42,620 nt of DNA, taken from NCBI RefSeq assembly GCF_900142445.1, contig NZ_FRAV01000043.1:1-42620 (forward strand), in the 5' to 3' direction. This document shows, piece after piece, positions 1 to 8,141 of the stretch. Numbering within the stretch: position 1 is the stretch's first letter; every line of letters starts with the position of its first letter. The stretch is from Chryseobacterium polytrichastri. GTDB lineage: Bacteria > Bacteroidota > Bacteroidia > Flavobacteriales > Weeksellaceae. Both the position numbers and the translations under genes were made by a program. Below the pieces are notes generated by a model. That model saw only the letters and a program-made list of their open reading frames with translations, was not told the origin of the DNA and did not search any database.

Positions 1-104
1 ACATTGTATAATCTCGTTGTGTACGCTTTTCTCTATTCCTATCTCGTTTTTCCATAATAAGTATATTTTCTGTAAACCTATTTTAGGACGCGACATTTAC
101 ACAA

Positions 105-145
105 AAAAAGCCTTTCAAATCTGAAAGGCTTTCAATTTTTTTTAT
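105..145 (-). terminator. Rho-independent terminator of the surface-protein gene
   Basis: Positions 107-117 and 122-132 form an 11-bp stem around the 4-nt loop AATC (core AGCCTTTCA/TGAAAGGCT). Read on the minus strand the stem is followed by a run of T, as expected for the 3' end of the gene that stops at 213. A-runs on the other side could make it bidirectional. Confidence 0.8.
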
Positions 146-212
146 TCAAGGCATTTTCTAATACTTAGCTTTAATTCTACATGAAGTTAGTATTTCCAAG
201 AATTTGATTTTT

Positions 213-992
213 TTAATCAACTGGTGTTGAAAAGAAATAATTCTCAATTAAATTTACCCCTTGGAATGTGGCTTGATTATTAAAAGTATATACACTTCTG
301 CTAATACTGTTAATATCCGACTGAAGAACAAAATATAAAGTAACATTTGCATTCGTTATATTATTATAAACAAAGGATTGGGTAACTTCAAAATCTCTTC
401 CCATCAGTGGTTGAAAATTAGTACTTCCCAGTATAGGTGTATCTTGTGGATTACTATTATTGGTTCCAACGTTTTTTGTTCCTATGTACGTTCTCACAAA
501 TCCGTTATTAGAACTATTCAGTATGTGAATTTTTGTATAGATCATATGTGATCCTGGAGTGATGGTCAGAGAAGCAATTCCATTCCAATTTGTGTTTCCA
601 ATATTAGTATAAGGAGCCCAATTAAAAGCACCTAATATATTTTGTCCGGTAAATAGTGACAGTTTTTTCCATGTTCCCACCCCGTTAGCATCACAATATA
701 ACACATTATTTGCTGCTTCATTTCCATCCGAAAGTTTAAAGCCATACACTGGAGATCCAGCTGTTCCGGTGGTTTTTATGTCTAACTTAACTGTAGGGTC
801 AATGCGGCCTATACCAAGATTCCCATCCGGTTTAGAAACAACGACATCATCATTTGGATTTGTATCTGCTGGAGTACTTCCTCCATTAACATGCAATATC
901 CCTAAAGGATTGGCTGTGTTAATACCTACTTGTGCAGATGCGGCTACTGAACTAAGTAAAAGTCCTGAAATAATAAAGTTTTTTTTAATCAT
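213..992 (-). CDS. Secreted surface protein with N-terminal 'AQVGINT' signature
   Basis: This is a 259-residue protein of unknown function. The ATG at 992 is chosen because it begins a clean Sec signal peptide (KK, then a hydrophobic stretch, then ASA|Q); an upstream in-frame start at 1052 would put 20 unrelated residues ahead of it. The mature N-terminus (AQVGINTANPLGILHVNG) matches a motif shared by many Chryseobacterium/Flavobacterium envelope proteins, often followed by lines such as 'GNLGIGRIDPTVKLDIK' as seen here. The C-terminal half is rich in Asn, Thr and aromatics and looks beta-rich. No T9SS sorting tail is visible. The protein at 13970-15190 shares the same N-terminal pattern. It is monocistronic, with a terminator about 80 bp downstream. 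Confidence 0.75.
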   Translation of the reverse strand: MIKKNFIISGLLLSSVAASAQVGINTANPLGILHVNGGSTPADTNPNDDVVVSKPDGNLGIGRIDPTVKLDIKTTGTAGSPVYGFKLSDGNEAANNVLYCDANGVGTWKKLSLFTGQNILGAFNWAPYTNIGNTNWNGIASLTITPGSHMIYTKIHILNSSNNGFVRTYIGTKNVGTNNSNPQDTPILGSTNFQPLMGRDFEVTQSFVYNNITNANVTLYFVLQSDINSISRSVYTFNNQATFQGVNLIENYFFSTPVD

Positions 993-1813
993 TTTTATAA
1001 AGTTTCTTGTTAAATAATAATTTAAAGAGCATGAATCATATCTTCTACTCAAGGTATTCCTCCAAAATTTCCAAAACTAATTGTACTTTAAAAAAGGATA
1101 AAATTTATGGTGTGTTTTTAAAATTTGGGAGTGCAAAGGAATGTGAAATTAAAATGTAATGCAAAAAAGGGGTATACCATTTATATACTACTTTCATGTA
1201 GTGTTTTGAAAATCAATTATTTGTATATTGTGATTGTCAGTGTGTGTAATGAATTATTTTTAAGATATAGATTTTCGAGTACCTATGTATTTTGTAGAAC
1301 TTATATTGCAAAATGAATTTCGCTTTTTAACTAGGAGGACTTCACTTCAGTATTTAGTATGTAAGTGAACTCATTTAGATACATTTGAAGTATCTTCATT
1401 TGCTTTCAAGGTAATGTTTTATAAGAAATATAGATTCACTTTTGTTTCTTAATAAAATAAGGTTCCTTTTATGAAAGACTTACTTATCATATTGATATTT
1501 TTATGTAGTATTGTGAAAAATTTACTTGACTGTTTTTTAATTGGGCCTCTATTATATTTTTATATTAGATCAATATTGCAAAATATAGTCTCGTTTTAAT
1601 TATTATAAGTATAAGTGCTTTTGGTTTTCTTTTTTCAGGATTAGTCATCTCAAAGAGAAATGAATCTTACGTTGAACAAGATGGTCGAATTGTTACAGTG
1701 CAAAATTTTCAATCATCAAGTGATGTTACCTTAAAAATTATTGAATTGATAGAGAAAAATAATTAGGATAATTTTTCAATAGTTAACGATGGGAGGATTG
1801 AATGTTGTAGATT
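993..1813. other. A+T-rich intergenic stretch with no intact gene
   Basis: Besides the promoter region of the gene starting at 992 and the small broken reading frame at 1471-1766, I see no convincing gene here. A 63-codon frame at 1125-1316 has the composition of random A+T-rich DNA. Confidence 0.5.
1471..1766 (+). pseudogene. Possible broken small membrane-protein gene
   Basis: Two overlapping frames together look like one decayed gene. Frame 1 (1471-1599) starts with ATG and reads a hydrophobic 42-residue peptide (MKDLLIILIFLCSIV...). Frame 2 (1569-1766) has no ATG, GTG or TTG start. It reads a membrane helix (YSLVLIIISISAFGFLFSG) followed by a soluble, protein-like tail (SKRNESYVEQDGRIVTVQNF...) and a normal stop. 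The tail's composition argues for true coding ancestry. I do not recognise the family. It could be a gene that lost its start, or one needing a frame change near 1570-1595. Confidence 0.35.
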
Positions 1814-1857
1814 TTATTTTGCATCCAAAACTCCTTCCATATAGTTAAAAGATTTAG

Positions 1858-2030
1858 ACAAGAAAAAACGGCAAATATCTAAGATATTTGCCGTTTTAGT
1901 GACCAAAGAAGGATTCTCTTCAAACACTTTTATAGATGATTTATTTAGTTTGAACCAAATTAAACAAGACTTACAAAGCTCATATTTATAAGATAATTTT
2001 ATTCGTTTGAAGTAAGCAATCTTAATAGAG
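1858..2030 (+). repeat. Dispersed repeat, copy 1 (downstream of DUF2182)
   Basis: This begins with a near-perfect hairpin (1865-1880 with 1882-1897, core CGGCAAATATCT) and continues into a block that recurs at 4599-4745, 35015-35110 and 30705-30780. In the reading phase GTG ACC... the copies keep peptide-like similarity (here SSNTFIDDLFSLNQIKQD), which suggests an ancestral coding or cassette-end sequence. On the minus strand the hairpin could also terminate the tyrosinase/DUF2182 operon, which ends about 230 bp away. Confidence 0.6.
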
Positions 2031-2124
2031 TTATTCTTCATTTAGATCTTGTTCTTATAAAAAGCTTATTAAAATTTAACTGATACAATCAAGTATGTTG
2101 TTATCTGATTTTTAAAAAAATAAA

Positions 2125-2871
2125 TCAACGCTTGATGGGATTTTGCAAGATTATTATTCTCAATAATTTTAGCCTCAAATCTATGCGCCAACGAGGGATT
2201 TGCGGATGTTCCATATGCTCACTCAACATAATAAAAGTTACTATTAGCATCGCAAAATTATGTCCTTGTGGTAGCAACATCGGAAAAAGCATTAATGCCC
2301 AACCTGCACCTACACACCAAAAACCGTGAGTGAGCCCAAATGAAAAAGCATCTGTATAAGCTTTTGATCCCCACGCAGCCAAAACAGGATGATAATGCCC
2401 CTTATTAAGACACTTTTGCTTAGTTGGAGAAAATTGCCAAATTAAAGCGATTATCCCCAAAATAACAACCGGAATAAAAGATCCAGGCATCTGAATATTG
2501 AGAAACAAGATGAGTATGTTTAATAAAACCCCGGCTACAATCCAAGTCAAAGCATATCCTATTACAAAAATAAGAACCATTAAAAAGCTCATATTCTTAA
2601 AACTGTGATCAATAATAATCTGGATAGGAACAATCAACTTAGGAAGCATCATGGCAAATACCATCAATATCCATCCAGCCATCATTTCAGGAAAAGGATT
2701 TATTTTCAGGAGCATTTTTAATGAAGTCGCGTTTCCCTCACACAAAGTCATCTTACAATGTGCTGCAGTCATCAAATTACCGGGATTCCAAAGCAAGATA
2801 AACCAAAAGATAATGCTTATACCCCATATAATATAACTTATGAGATTTCGATTGGCATTTGATGTTTTCAT
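2125..2871 (-). CDS. DUF2182 family integral membrane protein
   Basis: This 248-residue, multi-helix inner-membrane protein belongs to the DUF2182 family (COG5486, 'predicted metal-binding integral membrane protein'). Helices fall at about 11-30, 61-80, 90-125, 130-147 and 185-212. The family-typical C-terminal block reads GAGWALMLFPMLLPQGHNFA then MLSEHMEHPQIPRWR, with His residues that could bind metal. The first ATG (2871) lies only 2 bp after the tyrosinase stop codon, so the two are surely co-transcribed and probably translationally coupled. From that context I infer a helper role, for example metal handling or maturation for the tyrosinase; no function is proven for the family. A second, decayed copy of the same C-terminal block lies at 41389-41580. 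Confidence 0.8.
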   Translation of the reverse strand: MKTSNANRNLISYIIWGISIIFWFILLWNPGNLMTAAHCKMTLCEGNATSLKMLLKINPFPEMMAGWILMVFAMMLPKLIVPIQIIIDHSFKNMSFLMVLIFVIGYALTWIVAGVLLNILILFLNIQMPGSFIPVVILGIIALIWQFSPTKQKCLNKGHYHPVLAAWGSKAYTDAFSFGLTHGFWCVGAGWALMLFPMLLPQGHNFAMLIVTFIMLSEHMEHPQIPRWRIDLRLKLLRIIILQNPIKR

Positions 2872-2873
2872 GG

Positions 2874-4415
2874 CTATTGTTTTTCCCTGTAAACACTTAT
2901 TCTTCCTACTGTAATTTTTGTATCGGATAAAATTTCGTTATCGGGAGTAACAGCAACGTCTAAAGAACTTACATTTTCAAGATCATTTTCAAGATGCAGT
3001 TCATCAATAATATTGGTAATATCCAAAGAAAAACTAAGACCGTTACCTCCTCCGTGAGAATCACCCAATGATGCATTGCGAAGTCCAAAAAGCGAGATAA
3101 ATCCTACATGCTGATTGTTTACAGAAACTTCAAGTGTATTTGCGTTGATATTTCCCTTAACATTCTCAAGAACTAAATAAACACGGTCAGGGACTTCCTC
3201 TGCGGAAGCTTTTAAAAAGCTTTTAGAAACTTTCTTTAATCCTTTATCAGAAAAATTAACGGTGGTTTTAGTTATGGCATTCTTAATTTCAAAAGAACCT
3301 TGGTTTGCACCGACTAATTCTGTTGGTTTTTCATTATTATCCATAGTATCTTCAGTTAGTTGAACATGATCCAGAGTTGGAATTCCTAGCTTTTTCAATC
3401 TTTCAGAAGTGTTATCGGTAATAGCACTTTCTGTTTTTGTTTCAAGGTTGTCATAGCTGTAATCTAAAGAATCCAGATTGGTTACATCATTTGGTGTATA
3501 TATCCATTCTTTTCCATCAATTAAAGGCATTACAAATTCACGTTCACCAATTTCTTTCGGACCTCCCAGCCATTCTATCTGTGATGGATTATTGTTTCCT
3601 TTCGCATTCCATGATGCCCACATTCTGTCAATATTGCAATGATGAAGATAAAAAATAGGATCCAATGCTGCCGTATTGGGATCAGACATAATACCTTCAT
3701 TTCCCTGAGCAACTCCTCCTACATCATTATGAACAAAATTGTGAGGATTCGTTTCTAAGCTTTCTTGAGGAAATAACGTTCCATAATGTGAAAATTCAGT
3801 TTCAGGCCCTCCAAAACAATTTTGATTACCTGTATATACCGTTTTAAGTTCACAGTTTTGGGTAACTCTTGGCTTACCGTCTTTAAATAATTTGATGTAA
3901 ATATTTCCGTCATTATCCGGACCGTATCTTTCTGTAACAAAAAGAGGATTGGGTGTTGTACCGTCATTTAGAAACTGTTGAGTAAATGCCGGGGGTATCT
4001 TATTCTCTTTTTCTCCATTAAGATAATTCCAATACGGTAAAGCCCAATCAGCAGGTCCCTTAAGCTCTATCACGATTGTTCTTATCTGTATTTCCAGAGC
4101 CATAAGATAGCCACGATGCCATGGTGCAAAATACCAAGTTTGGTGCTGACATTGATTCCAATACTTATCTTTTATGTTTGTAGATGGAAGGGGATTTGTG
4201 GGTACTTTTGGGGGCGTTTTAATTGTATTCCAATTAATACTATTAGGATCTCCGGCAATATTTTCACCGTGAATTGCAGCAAAAAACCACCAACTCGTCG
4301 GGTCATCCAATTTTCGGGACTGCATTTCAGCCACTGCTTTTGCGTACCAGAATAAATCGCTATTATCAAACGTTCCCTCTTGATTCCACGCATTTTTTCG
4401 TAAGAATTTTTTCAT
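2874..4415 (-). CDS. Tyrosinase / polyphenol oxidase with plant-PPO-like C-terminal domain
   Basis: This is a 513-residue type-3 copper enzyme expected to oxidise phenols or catechols to quinones with O2. The CuA site is visible at H49 (AAIHG), H91 and H100 (CQHQTWYFAPWHRGYL). CuB is at H225/H229 (NPHNFVHND) and H258/H259 (DPIFYLHHCNIDRMW). C89 sits two residues before H91, the CxH arrangement that makes a Cys-His thioether in fungal and plant enzymes. Residues about 375-513 form a beta-rich domain ending TKITVGRISVYRE, resembling the KFDV lid domain of plant polyphenol oxidases. No Sec or Tat signal peptide is visible, so the enzyme is probably cytoplasmic unless exported in an unusual way. 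It is the first gene of an operon with DUF2182. The product could be o-quinones or pigment; the substrate is unknown. Confidence 0.88.
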   Translation of the reverse strand: MKKFLRKNAWNQEGTFDNSDLFWYAKAVAEMQSRKLDDPTSWWFFAAIHGENIAGDPNSINWNTIKTPPKVPTNPLPSTNIKDKYWNQCQHQTWYFAPWHRGYLMALEIQIRTIVIELKGPADWALPYWNYLNGEKENKIPPAFTQQFLNDGTTPNPLFVTERYGPDNDGNIYIKLFKDGKPRVTQNCELKTVYTGNQNCFGGPETEFSHYGTLFPQESLETNPHNFVHNDVGGVAQGNEGIMSDPNTAALDPIFYLHHCNIDRMWASWNAKGNNNPSQIEWLGGPKEIGEREFVMPLIDGKEWIYTPNDVTNLDSLDYSYDNLETKTESAITDNTSERLKKLGIPTLDHVQLTEDTMDNNEKPTELVGANQGSFEIKNAITKTTVNFSDKGLKKVSKSFLKASAEEVPDRVYLVLENVKGNINANTLEVSVNNQHVGFISLFGLRNASLGDSHGGGNGLSFSLDITNIIDELHLENDLENVSSLDVAVTPDNEILSDTKITVGRISVYREKQ

Positions 4416-4598
4416 GTATTAATAGATTTATGATGAGTAGTTTTTGATTGAAGGAAGAATGTTGATTTTCGCCTTCCATCACCTTGTAAAAGTATCATTT
4501 TTAAGATATCTGTCTATCAGTAGTAATACCTAATATTTTATTAAAGGAGAACAGATGTAGTTTATGTATATGCTTTCCATGAAACTGAAATATTTATA

Positions 4599-4745
4599 CA
4601 ATGAAAAACGACAAATACCTTAGATATTTGCCGCTTTAGTGAACATGCCATACGTTGATAAAAACACCTTTGTGGATGACTTAATTCGTTTAAACCAAAT
4701 TAGATAAGAATTATAAAGTTTGTATTTATCAGGTGATTACGAAGA
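4599..4745 (+). repeat. Dispersed repeat, copy 2 (upstream of tyrosinase)
   Basis: This is homologous to copy 1 along its whole length and in the same orientation, so copies 1 and 2 flank the tyrosinase-DUF2182 operon as imperfect direct repeats. The hairpin arm is partly mutated (ACGACAAATACCT against TAGATATTTGCCGCT). The in-phase peptide is VDKNTFVDDLIRLNQIR followed by a stop. The rest of the 4416-4755 gap holds the tyrosinase promoter region; I could not assign a clear -33/-7 pair. Confidence 0.6.
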
Positions 4746-4755
4746 ATAATTAATT

Positions 4756-5850
4756 TTAATTCAAATTTTCCAAATCAAAGCTTGATATCGTATGAAAAGC
4801 ATCTGCTTCTTTATTCTTTTCTCCTGGAAAAGTATCATAATTAACGACTAATAATTTCCCTTTATAGATAATTGTTTCACAAGGATTATCCAGTTGTCCA
4901 TCAGAACCGTCTGCATCGTCATTTTCCCAAATCAGCGAAATGGTATTGGTATCTAAGTTGAGTTGATGCACGCTGTTATTCTCATAATTGGCAATAAAAA
5001 TCGAATTTCTTTTTTCGTCATAAAAAAATCCGTCACAGCATTTTAACAGATCTGAATCAAAAACTATTGTATTCGATTTTACTTTTCCGTTTTTGTCAAA
5101 TTCTAGTTTATTAATAACGCCATCTCCAAAATTTCCGGCGTATAAATTTCCTTTTTTATCAAAAGCAATCCCGTCAATTCCTATCGTGTTTTTCGTAACT
5201 TCTGGTTTTAAAGTAAAAGTTGCAATGATATAATTTTTCTTATTGGCTGCATCTAACGTGATATTTTTAGAATTTAATTGTTTCATGGTAAAGCTGTAAA
5301 TTCCGCTTTCTCTTCTGTTTTTAAATAATGCATCCGTTATATAAATTCTGTTTTTAGACCATCTTACGGCTTCTCCGAAATTAAATCCTTCAACCAAAAC
5401 CTCAGCATTTAAAGGTTTTCCGTCTTTTACATTTATTCGAATCAATCTTGAAAAATTTTCATTTCCTGTAAAAAACTGATTATCCATTATATATAAATTT
5501 CCATCAGGACCAAACTCCATTCCCATTGGATGTACTTTTTTAGTAATAGGATGCAATGGGAGTTGGTCAAACCAAATGACGGGTTTATCATTTTCATCAA
5601 AAGTTAGAATTCTGCTCCCGTGTTGATCAAATGTAATTGGATTGGTGATCGATAAATATAGATTTCCTTTTTTATCTAAAGCCATTCCGTCTGGCGTTTG
5701 GTTGGTTTCTCCCAAATCAGCAAACAAGGTGGGCTTTATGAGTTTAGAAGTTTTGCTGTATACTATTTCTTGTTTGATCTCTTGCGAAAACAAGGTTAGG
5801 GCATTCATTAGGATCAGAATACCTATTACATTTTTAATTACTTTTTTCAT
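4756..5850 (-). CDS. Secreted SMP-30/gluconolactonase-like beta-propeller protein
   Basis: This 364-residue protein begins with a Sec signal peptide (residues 1-22, ...ALTLFSQ). The mature chain is a six-bladed propeller of the SMP-30/gluconolactonase/LRE type, shown by repeated 'DGMALDKKGNLYLS', 'MGMEFGPDGNLYIMDN' and 'DGIAFDKKGNLYAGNFGDG' blades. Family members hydrolyse lactones or phosphotriester-like bonds using a bound divalent metal, and the Asn/Asp residues at the blade ends fit such a site. The substrate cannot be read from sequence. It acts outside the cytoplasm, probably in the periplasm. It is transcribed away from the sensor kinase at 6156. The 305-bp gap between them holds both promoters and nothing else I can identify. 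Confidence 0.75.
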   Translation of the reverse strand: MKKVIKNVIGILILMNALTLFSQEIKQEIVYSKTSKLIKPTLFADLGETNQTPDGMALDKKGNLYLSITNPITFDQHGSRILTFDENDKPVIWFDQLPLHPITKKVHPMGMEFGPDGNLYIMDNQFFTGNENFSRLIRINVKDGKPLNAEVLVEGFNFGEAVRWSKNRIYITDALFKNRRESGIYSFTMKQLNSKNITLDAANKKNYIIATFTLKPEVTKNTIGIDGIAFDKKGNLYAGNFGDGVINKLEFDKNGKVKSNTIVFDSDLLKCCDGFFYDEKRNSIFIANYENNSVHQLNLDTNTISLIWENDDADGSDGQLDNPCETIIYKGKLLVVNYDTFPGEKNKEADAFHTISSFDLENLN

Positions 5851-6155
5851 TTCGTTTTGTTGGTTTAATCATTTTCCGTTAAAAAGGTTTTTTATTTTAG
5901 GATAGTACTTAACAGTGCTGCCGGTAGAATAATACGGTTGATCATTTTTGTTATTTGAAGCGAATATAATCACGTCATTATGATGATTTTTTGAGCATAG
6001 TTGAAGAACCTGTTTAAGCATTCAAATAATCGATTTTTAAGTTGTATTGAATTCGTATGCTGAAATGCAGTTTTTATAGGCTAAAACAGACTATTCAGAT
6101 TAATTAACGGACTTTATTTCTATATTTTGTTACTTTGCGTTTATTAAAATATATA

Positions 6156-7229
6156 ATGAATTTTATCAACAGAATTGATTTAAAAAGAACGGCGCTTCAT
6201 TGTTTATACTGGATTTTATTTTTGCTGTTTTTTTATTCAAATAAATCTGACAATGAAGATTCTTATGCATTCATTGTTATTTATTCCTGTAAAATTTTAG
6301 CACAGGCCGCCGTTGCTTACGGTTTGATATATTGGATTATTCCTGAAACATTAAATAAAAAAAGATATTTATTTTTCATAATTTCTGCCTTAGGCTGGCT
6401 TTATATTGTTTTTGCGCTTTTAATAACTTTAAAATTTTATTATCTGGAAACCAGATTTCCAACTTTCTTTGATGATTGGTTGGGGCATACAATGACGATT
6501 CGTGAACGTCTTACTTCGGGCAAATTGATAGTAAGAGAGTTTTCTTTTATCACGTATCCCGTTATTATTTTAGGATTTATCAGTTTTAATCGCAAACAAC
6601 AGCGTCTTTTAAAACTGGAAGAAGAAAAAAAGTCAATAGAATTAAAGGTGCTGAAAAACCAGCTGAATCCTCATTTCCTGTTCAATACTTTAAACAATCT
6701 ATATACTTTAACCCTAAAAAAAGATGATAAGGCGCCTGAGGTCATTGCTAAATTATCTGAGATTTTAGACTTTGTTTTATACCGCTGCAATGAAGATTAT
6801 GTTTCTGTTGAAAAAGAAATTACGCTGATTGAGAATTATATTGCTTTGGAAAAATTACGTTATGACGAAAACAGACTGGATATTTTATTTACGAAAGATA
6901 TTCAGGAAAGTAATAAGATTTCGCCTTTAATTGTATTGACTTTTATCGAAAATGCTTTTAAGCATGGGGTCATTAATGAAACTGAAAAAGCAACAATCAG
7001 ATTGAATTTAGAAAGTAAAAATGGACAAATTATTTTTAGTATCGAGAATACAAAACCTCAAAATGAATGTGCCCGAATTTCGGAAAAATCTAAAATTGGC
7101 CTAGAAAACGTCCGGAAACAATTGGATTTATTATATCCAAAAAAACATCAATTGGAAATTGAAGAAACGAAAACGTTTTATAGCGTTAAGCTTTGTCTTA
7201 AAAATCAAAATGGGAAAGAAGCTTTATAA
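6156..7229 (+). CDS. LytS/YehU-type sensor histidine kinase
   Basis: This 357-residue membrane kinase is the sensor of a LytS/LytTR two-component system. The ATG at 6156 is preferred over an upstream TTG at 6135. Three or four N-terminal helices (about residues 13-31, 45-63, 75-98 and 135-152) lead to the His_kinase motif NQLNPHFLFNTLNNL, with the phospho-acceptor at H173. This is followed by the ATPase N-box FIENAFKHGV and the short C-terminal 'GLENVRKQLDLLYP' of this family. No separate ligand-binding domain is present; sensing is probably by the membrane helices. The response-regulator gene follows 66 bp downstream on the same strand. Confidence 0.9.
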   Translation: MNFINRIDLKRTALHCLYWILFLLFFYSNKSDNEDSYAFIVIYSCKILAQAAVAYGLIYWIIPETLNKKRYLFFIISALGWLYIVFALLITLKFYYLETRFPTFFDDWLGHTMTIRERLTSGKLIVREFSFITYPVIILGFISFNRKQQRLLKLEEEKKSIELKVLKNQLNPHFLFNTLNNLYTLTLKKDDKAPEVIAKLSEILDFVLYRCNEDYVSVEKEITLIENYIALEKLRYDENRLDILFTKDIQESNKISPLIVLTFIENAFKHGVINETEKATIRLNLESKNGQIIFSIENTKPQNECARISEKSKIGLENVRKQLDLLYPKKHQLEIEETKTFYSVKLCLKNQNGKEAL

Positions 7230-7295
7230 GACTGCCGATAGACCATTCAAAACCATTACATTTAGCTTTTAAGAATTTTAAACTACTTATTTCGC

Positions 7296-8000
7296 ATGAA
7301 ACACAGATGTATTATTGTTGACGACGAACCTTTGGCAAGAGAATTAATTGCTTCTCATTTGGCAAATTTTGAAAGCTTTGAGTTAGTAGATTCTTTTGAA
7401 AATGCATTAAAAGCATATTCCTTTTTAGAGCATAATTCTGTCGATCTAATCTTCTTAGATATTGAAATGCCTTTACTGAAAGGCAATGATTTCCTGAAAA
7501 AATTAAAAAATCCGCCTCAAGTAATTTTTACAACAGCTTACAGAGAATACGCCATTGAAGGGTATGAACTTAATGTGATTGATTATCTTTTGAAGCCCAT
7601 TACTTTTGACCGTTTTTTTGTTTCAATAGAAAAATTTAAACAGCTTCAAACTCCAAAGAAAGAAGTTAATGAAGAATCTGAAAATCATATTTTTGTAACA
7701 AGCGGCAACAGACATATTAAAATTATTTTTGATGAGATTATGTATGTCGAAAGCCTGAAAGATTACATCACTATTCATTTGGAAAATGGAAAATCACATC
7801 ATATAAAACAGAATATCTCGGTTTTTGAAAAATTATTGAATGCTGATTTTATTCGAATTCATCGTTCCTTTATTATTCATGCAAAAAAAATGACTGCTTA
7901 TACTAAGAACGAAATTGAAATAAACTCCATAGAAATTCCCATTGGAACCAGTTACAAAGAAAACTGGCAGAATTATCTGGAAACCATTACTTCAAAATAA
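7296..8000 (+). CDS. LytTR-family response regulator
   Basis: This 234-residue protein has an N-terminal CheY-like receiver (D9, D10, phospho-acceptor D55 in LIFLDIEMP, T79, K100 in DYLLKP) and a C-terminal LytTR DNA-binding domain (about 130-230, with VESLKDYITIHLENGK and IRIHRSFIIHA). It should be phosphorylated by the kinase encoded just upstream and bind promoter repeats as a dimer. Targets are not visible; the nearest downstream gene on the same strand is the serine hydrolase at 8142. It is a full-length member of the family with no defect. Confidence 0.92.
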   Translation: MKHRCIIVDDEPLARELIASHLANFESFELVDSFENALKAYSFLEHNSVDLIFLDIEMPLLKGNDFLKKLKNPPQVIFTTAYREYAIEGYELNVIDYLLKPITFDRFFVSIEKFKQLQTPKKEVNEESENHIFVTSGNRHIKIIFDEIMYVESLKDYITIHLENGKSHHIKQNISVFEKLLNADFIRIHRSFIIHAKKMTAYTKNEIEINSIEIPIGTSYKENWQNYLETITSK

Positions 8001-8141
8001 TAAAAAACTGCAATGATTTGTATTGCTGAAATATATAAGAATAACAGCAAATAAGTACCAATTTATGCACTTTTAAGCTTTTGAAACCTCTTTTATTTTT
8101 TCTTATGTGAATTTTGCATTTAAATAATTCAAATTACATTT

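Noticed and set aside
1125..1316. 63-residue plus-strand frame
   Set aside because: Its composition looks random, with no motif and no context.
1814..2041. 75-residue minus-strand frame
   Set aside because: It lies across the hairpin and tail of dispersed repeat copy 1 and has no protein-like features.
3437..4393. Several 70-80 residue frames on both strands inside the tyrosinase gene
   Set aside because: They are shadows of a strongly supported coding frame with copper-ligand motifs.
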